Positions 1 to 4,694 of a stretch of DNA of 13,598 bases are shown piece by piece. How positions within the stretch are numbered: the stretch's first letter is position 1; each line of letters starts with the position of its first letter. Location of the stretch: NCBI GenBank assembly GCA_905204385.1, contig CAJKZL010000028.1:1-13598 (forward strand), written 5' to 3'. The position numbers were made by a program, and so were the translations under genes. The stretch comes from an uncultured Odoribacter sp. Lineage in GTDB: Bacteria; Bacteroidota; Bacteroidia; Bacteroidales; Marinifilaceae. The notes below the pieces were generated by a model. That model saw only the letters and a list, made by a program, of their open reading frames with translations, did no database searches and was not told where the DNA came from.

Positions 1-183
1 TTATCTATTTAGAAATATTTTCATCCTTAAAAACAAGCAATACCTAGTACATATATCCCCTTCTCACACCGTATTTTTATATCATACTTATCCGATAGGT
101 TTAATCATAACATATATTTTTTTTATTGTCAATTTAATATAGAAAATTTTTTTAATTTTGTCAAAGTATGCTTTGTATTCTTC

Positions 184-209
184 CCATATAAAACCGACGT
201 TTTATACGG
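184..209. promoter_or_regulatory. 26-bp palindrome upstream of the Crp-like gene
   Basis: Bases 187-194 (TATAAAAC) are the exact reverse complement of 199-206 (GTTTTATA), around a 4-base centre CGAC. After one mismatched pair the symmetry continues for two more G/C pairs. It lies about 190 bp before the regulator start. It could be an operator or a short hairpin. A T run follows about 8 bases later, so a weak terminator for an upstream transcript is also possible. Function is inferred only. Confidence 0.35.
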
Positions 210-335
210 ATAGATTTTTTAGTAAGAAGGCCATGTTCGTTTTACCCATGGAGGCAGAATTCTTATAGGAGAACCGGGAGCGAATCGAGTGTCATAAGTC
301 TGTAAAAACCGACAGGATTTAAACGGGAAGATGTC

Positions 336-360
336 ATACAGCAGATGTCGTCTGCTATAT
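336..360. promoter_or_regulatory. Palindrome just upstream of the Crp-like start, possible operator
   Basis: AGCAGA (340-345) and TCTGCT (351-356) form a 6-bp inverted repeat around TGTCG. After one mismatch, ATA (336-338) and TAT (358-360) extend it. It ends 40 bp before the ATG at 401, a normal place for an autoregulatory site of a Crp/Fnr protein or for a 5'-leader hairpin. It does not match the classical CRP (TGTGA-N6-TCACA) or FNR (TTGAT-N4-ATCAA) sites, so its ligand is unknown. Confidence 0.35.
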
Positions 361-400
361 TGTTGAAAGATAAACATTTCTTAATTAATATCGTGTCGTT

Positions 401-1042
401 ATGAAAGATCTGAAAGAATTATTGGCCAAGGAATGTAACCATCGTTTTTCTATGGATACCCCTATCATGGAGAAGTTCATCGATTCGCTCTCAGAAGTGC
501 GTTTACGGCGGGGAGAAGTCCTGACCCGGTGTGGTCAGTTGGATTCTAACATATATGTGATCAGAAGCGGCATTATCAAACTCACTTATTTCGACGGCCT
601 TAAGGAAAGGATTTTTGCTTTCGGCACACCCGGAAGCCTTTTGGCACAGATGCATTGCTATTATATGCATTTGCCGTCGTTTTTCCAAAGCGATGCCTGT
701 ACGGAAGCCGTGGTGATGAAAATTCCGAAACAAAAATTCGATGCCCTGATTTCCGAATCCGAGGAATTTGCCCGTTGGGTGCTGGACCGGACATTGGATC
801 AGTTGTGCGGCCTGGAAATGCGGCTCGACCGGGTCAATGGCCGGGCGTATGAACGCTATGTGTCTTTAGTGAACATCGTGCCGGAAGTGGTCGGTAGCGT
901 ATCGTCCAAGAGCATAGCCTCTTATCTGGGCATAACGCCCGCTTACCTTTCTCAGTTAAAGAAGAGATATGCTATCCGGGTTGCTAAAAATGAGGGAAAG
1001 ATCAGTCCGGTGACAAGCCATACCGTAAAATCCTCCAAGTAG
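401..1042 (+). CDS. Crp/Fnr-family transcriptional regulator
   Basis: This 213-residue protein has the layout of a Crp/Fnr cytoplasmic DNA-binding regulator. An N-terminal cyclic-nucleotide-binding-type beta-roll covers about residues 20-115, with the family's IYVIRSGIIKL segment at 51-61. A dimerisation helix follows at about 118-145 and a helix-turn-helix at about 168-189 (SKSIASYLGITPAYLSQLKK). The Bacteroidota Crp group usually has LSRIR in the recognition helix, whereas this one has LSQLK. The Arg/Ser pair that contacts cAMP in E. coli CRP is not recognisable around residues 78-101, so cAMP is an unlikely ligand. A basic tail of about 24 residues follows the HTH, longer than I expect for this group. 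The ATG at 401 is chosen because it gives a complete fold. The gene stands alone, and its targets, including the neighbouring lipoproteins, are unknown. Confidence 0.88.
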   Translation: MKDLKELLAKECNHRFSMDTPIMEKFIDSLSEVRLRRGEVLTRCGQLDSNIYVIRSGIIKLTYFDGLKERIFAFGTPGSLLAQMHCYYMHLPSFFQSDACTEAVVMKIPKQKFDALISESEEFARWVLDRTLDQLCGLEMRLDRVNGRAYERYVSLVNIVPEVVGSVSSKSIASYLGITPAYLSQLKKRYAIRVAKNEGKISPVTSHTVKSSK

Positions 1043-1065
1043 GATTCAATCCTTAAAAAAACAAA

Positions 1066-1140
1066 GCCTGTATAGGTGTTGAACTGCACCCCAAAAGTTA
1101 GACACAAACTTTTGGGGTACACTTCATATACGATACAGGC
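1066..1140. repeat. 75-bp palindrome: abutted IS-like ends or bidirectional terminator
   Basis: The core is a perfect 12-bp inverted repeat, ACCCCAAAAGTT (1088-1099) and AACTTTTGGGGT (1107-1118), with a 7-base loop. Symmetry continues outward imperfectly and closes with a perfect 8-bp pair, GCCTGTAT (1066-1073) and ATACAGGC (1133-1140). An A run precedes it and a T run follows it, so it can act as a terminator in both directions, including for the Crp-like gene ending at 1042. The inner halves begin TGAACTGC and TGAAGTGT when read inward. These resemble IS3-family (IS150-type) terminal repeats, which suggests an insertion sequence or MITE that lost its interior. No target-site duplication is visible. 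Confidence 0.6.
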
Positions 1141-1184
1141 ATTTTTCGTTGTAGGCTATTTTTTTCCTCTTCCATACTCCAAAA

Positions 1185-1192
1185 TATTTTTG
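1185..1192 (+). promoter_or_regulatory. Possible Bacteroidota -7 promoter element
   Basis: TATTTTTG fits the Bacteroidota primary-sigma -7 consensus TAnnTTTG exactly. The -33 position about 20 bp upstream is only a T run, not TTTG, so the promoter is incomplete by consensus. If real, it would transcribe the lipoprotein at 1370 with a leader of roughly 170 bases. AT-rich sequence produces such matches by chance. Confidence 0.25.
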
Positions 1193-1224
1193 AAAAAAAT
1201 CGGATGTCTTTAAGTAGTGAAACG

Positions 1225-1255
1225 TTTTTGTGACAAAAATCAGGTTTTTTTGTGA
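1225..1255. promoter_or_regulatory. Paired TTTTTGTGA repeats with embedded palindrome
   Basis: TTTTTGTGA occurs at 1225-1233 and again at 1247-1255, exactly 22 bp apart, or about two helical turns. The first copy is also the left part of a perfect palindrome, TTTTTGT-G-ACAAAAA (1225-1239). Two copies on the same DNA face suggest cooperative binding by a regulator of the gene at 1370. The TGTGA core recalls a Crp half-site, and a Crp/Fnr gene is the upstream neighbour, but the link is conjecture. Confidence 0.3.
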
Positions 1256-1369
1256 GCGTTGATTAAATCAGTGTCTCCGGATAAGGATTTAATTACGATT
1301 GTTAGGTAACTGTTTTTTTAATAGTTCATTCAATACTAACACTGATAATTTAACTTAATTCAATTTAAA

Positions 1370-2875
1370 ATGAAAACATTCAGACTTTTTTTGTGGGTGA
1401 TTGCCGCTTCGCTGGCTTTCGCTGCTTGTAGTGACGATGACGGGGAAGACCTGGGAGGACGCTACAAAGTAACTGTAACCGCCGACGATAATGGTACGGC
1501 TGTGGCTAATCCGGCCGAAGCCGAGGCGGGAGAGAAGATAACCCTAAAGGCTACGGCCAACGAAGGTTTCGTTTTTGCAACCTGGACTGTAGAGAGTGGA
1601 AATGTAACGTTGGCTGATGCTACGGCTGCCGAAACGAGTTTTACCATGCCCAAAGGCGACGTAGTGATTAAAGCTTCGTTCGCGGAGGGAGTAAAAGAAT
1701 ATGCTGATATTCTTCCCCTGCTCCAGGATGAAGTTTTCAAGAAGTATGCCCAGAACCGCATGGAATACCCGGCTAATATCGAAGGGAAGAGCTACTATGC
1801 CTGGGATCAGGATCTCGATGGTAAACTTTCTTCCGTAGAGGCTGCCAAGGTGACGGCTATAGATATTTCGGGAACCATATACGATGGCTTACAGATTTCG
1901 CTCGAAGACTTGAAATACTTCCCCAACTTGGAGGTACTCGTGATTAAACAAAGTGATATCGTGGGCGGTCTGGATGTGTTCCCGAAACTGTCCAAATTAA
2001 TCAACATTCAGGGTGATAACATGGCTACGCCTGAAGATTCCCGCATCGATCTGAGCGGTTGTCCGGAGTTGACTACCGTTAATTTCGAGGGTAGCTATGT
2101 GTATCATCTGGATTTATCGAACTGCCCGAAGTTGGCCGAACTGAATGTCAACTATACGAATATCGATGAGCTTAATCTCTCGGCAAGTACGTTATTGACC
2201 AATATTGACGCCGGCAGCACGTTTATTCGTTCTTTGGATCTTTCACATTGCACTGCCCTGCAGATGGTTGATTTGTCTAGTTGTGATAAATTGGCCGATC
2301 TGAAGTTGCCCGCCAATTCCCGTATAACGAGCCTCGATGTTTATAATACCGGGATTACAGAACTCGATGCTACTCAGCATACATTGCTAAGCTGGTTGAG
2401 TTGTGGCGGTTGTCCGAATCTGAAAAAACTCGATGTAACAAAGTGTCCTAAACTGGTCACATTGGCTTGTGCCCACAGCCCAATCGGTAAACTCGACGTG
2501 TCGAAATGTCCTGATTTAGTTAGATTAGTAGCTACCTGTAGCGCGTTGACAGAACTGAACCTCAAGGGATGCTCGAAGCTTTGGGAGGTCTTTTGCGAAC
2601 ATAACAACCTCACCGAACTGGATGCCTCAGAGATTGGTTTCTGGGTTGATGATAAAACCGGTAAACTGACTAACACCTATACACTCAACTGTGGCGGCCA
2701 GGTATCCCCCGGCACAGAACCGAGCTTTAGCCCAAGGGATGATCTGAAATTTGACCTCTGGAATCCTCTTTCACACGAATTGACTCTTTATTTGCGGGGA
2801 GATCAAATGGAGTTTTGGGAATCTCTGAAGGGGCTGAACCAGAACTACAACGTAAAGGTTGTAACGATTAATTAA
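1370..2875 (+). CDS. Surface lipoprotein with one InlB B-repeat, an EF-hand loop and leucine-rich repeats
   Basis: This 501-residue protein has a lipoprotein signal peptide with Cys20 (lipobox FAAC), followed by SDDDGED, an acidic surface-export signal typical of Bacteroidota. Residues about 31-105 form one InlB-type B-repeat with the usual Gly/Ala/Pro spacing and the F-x-x-W ending. Residues 146-157 (DQDLDGKLSSVE) form a complete 12-residue EF-hand loop, so calcium binding is likely. From about 175 to 420 there are leucine-rich repeats of roughly 21 residues of the form LxxLDVSxCPxL, with a cysteine repeated at the Asn-ladder position. The C-terminal cap contains LYLRGDQMEFW. It is a paralogue of the next gene. 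A strong terminator at 2930-2977 suggests it is transcribed alone. Binding to host or matrix proteins is inferred from the domain types; no enzyme motif is visible. Confidence 0.85.
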   Translation: MKTFRLFLWVIAASLAFAACSDDDGEDLGGRYKVTVTADDNGTAVANPAEAEAGEKITLKATANEGFVFATWTVESGNVTLADATAAETSFTMPKGDVVIKASFAEGVKEYADILPLLQDEVFKKYAQNRMEYPANIEGKSYYAWDQDLDGKLSSVEAAKVTAIDISGTIYDGLQISLEDLKYFPNLEVLVIKQSDIVGGLDVFPKLSKLINIQGDNMATPEDSRIDLSGCPELTTVNFEGSYVYHLDLSNCPKLAELNVNYTNIDELNLSASTLLTNIDAGSTFIRSLDLSHCTALQMVDLSSCDKLADLKLPANSRITSLDVYNTGITELDATQHTLLSWLSCGGCPNLKKLDVTKCPKLVTLACAHSPIGKLDVSKCPDLVRLVATCSALTELNLKGCSKLWEVFCEHNNLTELDASEIGFWVDDKTGKLTNTYTLNCGGQVSPGTEPSFSPRDDLKFDLWNPLSHELTLYLRGDQMEFWESLKGLNQNYNVKVVTIN

Positions 2876-2929
2876 TGCCGGTTCTTCGAAAACAGGAATA
2901 ACCAAACAAAAGGTTTATGTATTGGTGAG

Positions 2930-2977
2930 GAAACCCGGGACCGGAGGTCTATAACGGTCTGTCCGGCCCCGGGTTTC
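2930..2977 (+). terminator. Strong hairpin terminator after the first LRR lipoprotein
   Basis: GAAACCCGGG (2930-2939) pairs perfectly with CCCGGGTTTC (2968-2977). After one A/C mismatch, CCGGA (2941-2945) pairs with TCCGG (2962-2966). The GC-rich stem of about 16 positions is followed by only a short T-containing stretch (ATTTAT), so intrinsic termination may be imperfect. It begins 54 bases after the stop codon at 2875. Confidence 0.65.
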
Positions 2978-3066
2978 ATTTATCGGGTATCTTTTCCCGG
3001 AAATGTATCCCCGCAATCGAAAAGTGGGGTATGATGCTCCGGATAATAATTACTAAATCTACAAAC

Positions 3067-4548
3067 ATGAAGAAAAAATTAAAACTATTGGTCTGGATGG
3101 CCTATCTGGCATTAGTTGTAGTGGCTGCTGCCTGCAGCGACGACGACGACAATGGTCCTCAGAAATATACAGTAACGGTGACTGCTACAGAAAACGGTAC
3201 GGCCAAAGCCGACCCGACCTCTTGCGAGGCCGGAGAAACCGTGACGTTGACCGCAACCCCGGACGAGGGATTTCTGTTCGTGAAATGGACCGTTAAAAGC
3301 GGTGAAGTGACTTTGGCAGATGCTACGGCTAATCCGGTTGAGATCATCATGCCTAAAGGCGATATTGCCATCGAAGCTTCGTTTGCCGAAGAAATTATTC
3401 CGTACGCTATTCAGGTGACTGCCGGCGAGCATGGTTCGGCCAAAGCATTGGCAGGGGAGAACGAAGTCACAGAGGCTGCCGAAGGCTCTTCCGTTACCTT
3501 GACCGCTACGCCCGACGAAGGTTATGAATTTGTGGCCTGGAGCATTACAGGTCTGGAGCTTTCGGAAGAAGAACTGGCAAAAAATCCGTTGACCATCACT
3601 ATGCCCGCCGGCGAGGTAAGCGCTACGGCTTCGTTCAAAGAGAAAATCAATGTGCTGGAGATGATCACCGACCCCACTTTCAAGGCTTACGCTGAATATT
3701 GCATGAAAAACGGCGATGGGAAGAGGGAAGTGGACGGTACTACCCTGGAACAGCCCCTGTGGGACACTGATTTGGATGGAATGCTTTCGGAAAAGGAAGC
3801 TGCTGCCGTGAAGTTCATCGATCTCAACTATTTCTATAATGAAACGGCCGGTGAAAAAGGGATTGATGTCGATATGATTACTTCTCTGGACGGTATTGGA
3901 TATTTTACCGGTATCAAGCGGTTAGATATCGCCGATAACCTCTTCGATACGTACGATATGGTTGTAGACCTGACCAATTGCAAGGAACTTGTCGAAGTGA
4001 CGGCTGAAGAAAGCGGTTATGGCTTAGCGAAGATTATTTTGGGCGAGAAGCCTGCACTGAAGTCGCTGAACCTGGGGTATTGCTGGGATTTGGCCGATAT
4101 TGACCTGGAAAATTGTTCAAAATTGGAAGAATTGAGTCTCGGTTGTGACTACATCGAACAGATCGATTTGACTCCTTTTACACAATTGAAAAAACTGGAC
4201 TTGCAATTGTCTTTAGGGAGCATTGATCTGAGTGCCAATACGGAATTGACTACTCTTTATCTCAGTTGCGACCTGACCACTCTCGACATCAGTCATCAGA
4301 CCAAATTGACCACCCTCAATTGCTGCGGAAACAAACTTTCGGTAGTAGACATTTCTAAAATGGCTTCCGAGGAAGACGGCACCTATACGGCTTTCGTCGG
4401 CAATCAGGGAAGCGGGAGGAAGCCGCTGGAACTGGGAGAGTTGATTATGCGTGCAGACCAGAAAGAACACTGGGACAACGTATTGACCGTCGGGAGTAAT
4501 AATCAGGCCCGGAATTCAAGAATTTTAAAAGTAACAGTCGTAGACTAA
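3067..4548 (+). CDS. Surface lipoprotein with two InlB B-repeats, an EF-hand loop and leucine-rich repeats
   Basis: The start at 3067 gives 493 residues. It is preferred to the in-frame ATGs at 3031 and 3034 because it puts the basic MKKKLK directly before the hydrophobic core of the signal peptide. Cys23 (lipobox AAAC) is followed by SDDDDNG, an acidic surface-export signal. Two InlB-type B-repeats follow, at about 32-108 and 112-191, both with the Gly/Pro-Asp-Glu-Gly-Phe/Tyr pattern and a Trp near the end. Residues 233-244 (DTDLDGMLSEKE) form a full EF-hand loop at the place equivalent to that in the upstream paralogue. LRRs of about 20-21 residues run from about 275 to 430 and are less regular than in the paralogue. 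The ending (LIMRADQKEHWDNV) matches the paralogue's cap. A terminator follows immediately, so this too looks like a single-gene unit. The role is probably surface binding or adhesion (inference). Confidence 0.85.
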   Translation: MKKKLKLLVWMAYLALVVVAAACSDDDDNGPQKYTVTVTATENGTAKADPTSCEAGETVTLTATPDEGFLFVKWTVKSGEVTLADATANPVEIIMPKGDIAIEASFAEEIIPYAIQVTAGEHGSAKALAGENEVTEAAEGSSVTLTATPDEGYEFVAWSITGLELSEEELAKNPLTITMPAGEVSATASFKEKINVLEMITDPTFKAYAEYCMKNGDGKREVDGTTLEQPLWDTDLDGMLSEKEAAAVKFIDLNYFYNETAGEKGIDVDMITSLDGIGYFTGIKRLDIADNLFDTYDMVVDLTNCKELVEVTAEESGYGLAKIILGEKPALKSLNLGYCWDLADIDLENCSKLEELSLGCDYIEQIDLTPFTQLKKLDLQLSLGSIDLSANTELTTLYLSCDLTTLDISHQTKLTTLNCCGNKLSVVDISKMASEEDGTYTAFVGNQGSGRKPLELGELIMRADQKEHWDNVLTVGSNNQARNSRILKVTVVD

Positions 4549-4557
4549 CCCTGTCGT

Positions 4558-4603
4558 GATTCAGCCGGCCGGTTTGCGAAAACCGACTGGCTGAATCTTT
4601 TTT
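4558..4603 (+). terminator. Rho-independent terminator after the second LRR lipoprotein
   Basis: GATTCAGCC (4558-4566) pairs with GGCTGAATC (4589-4597), and the inner CGGTTT and AAACCG arms pair around a short GCG-centred loop. Six T residues follow (4598-4603). This is a textbook intrinsic terminator beginning 10 bases after the stop codon, and it separates the LRR lipoproteins from the SusC/SusD operon. Confidence 0.85.
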
Positions 4604-4644
4604 GTATTCACAACGCTTTTTACGGGAGTTTCCCTGATCCGGAT

Positions 4645-4654
4645 TTCCCGGGAA
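4645..4654. promoter_or_regulatory. Small palindrome in the susC leader
   Basis: TTCCCGGGAA is a perfect 10-bp palindrome 40 bp upstream of the SusC-like start. It lies in the only interval (4604-4694) where a promoter or operator for the SusC operon could sit. ATCC (4637-4640) and GGAT (4655-4658) flank it with a bulge. No TAnnTTTG element is visible in this interval. A perfect 10-mer palindrome is weak evidence by itself. Confidence 0.2.
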
Positions 4655-4694
4655 GGATGCGGAGTGCAAAACTAATATTTATCAAATTCATTTT

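Larger units (their letters stand above)
1..400. other. AT-rich intergenic region, no gene
   Basis: No credible coding frame is visible; the first 235 bases are strongly AT-rich with long T runs. The stretch holds two palindromes (184-209 and 336-360), listed separately. Near matches to the Bacteroidota -7 element (TAnnTTTG) occur around 95 and 211, but none is paired with a TTTG at the right spacing, so I do not call a promoter. Whatever gene lies upstream ends before the window. Confidence 0.7.
1043..1369. other. 327-bp intergenic region with palindromes and possible control sites
   Basis: No gene is visible. From left to right it holds the 75-bp palindrome at 1066-1140, a T-rich stretch with a possible promoter element near 1185, a 15-bp palindrome inside a pair of TTTTTGTGA direct repeats (1225-1255), and an 8-bp inverted repeat (ATTAAATC 1262-1269, GATTTAAT 1286-1293). 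The last 50 bases before the ATG at 1370 are A/T-rich, as is usual for Bacteroidota translation starts. The number of symmetric elements suggests that the downstream lipoprotein is specifically regulated. Confidence 0.6.

Noticed and set aside
305..313. AAAACCGAC repeated at 190-198 and 305-313
   Set aside because: A 9-mer repeated twice in AT-rich DNA, and also found inside the terminator near 4579; most likely coincidence.
3031..3066. Upstream ATG extending the second LRR lipoprotein by 12 residues
   Set aside because: The extension would put MMLRIIITKSTN ahead of a complete signal peptide that already begins MKKKLK at 3067.
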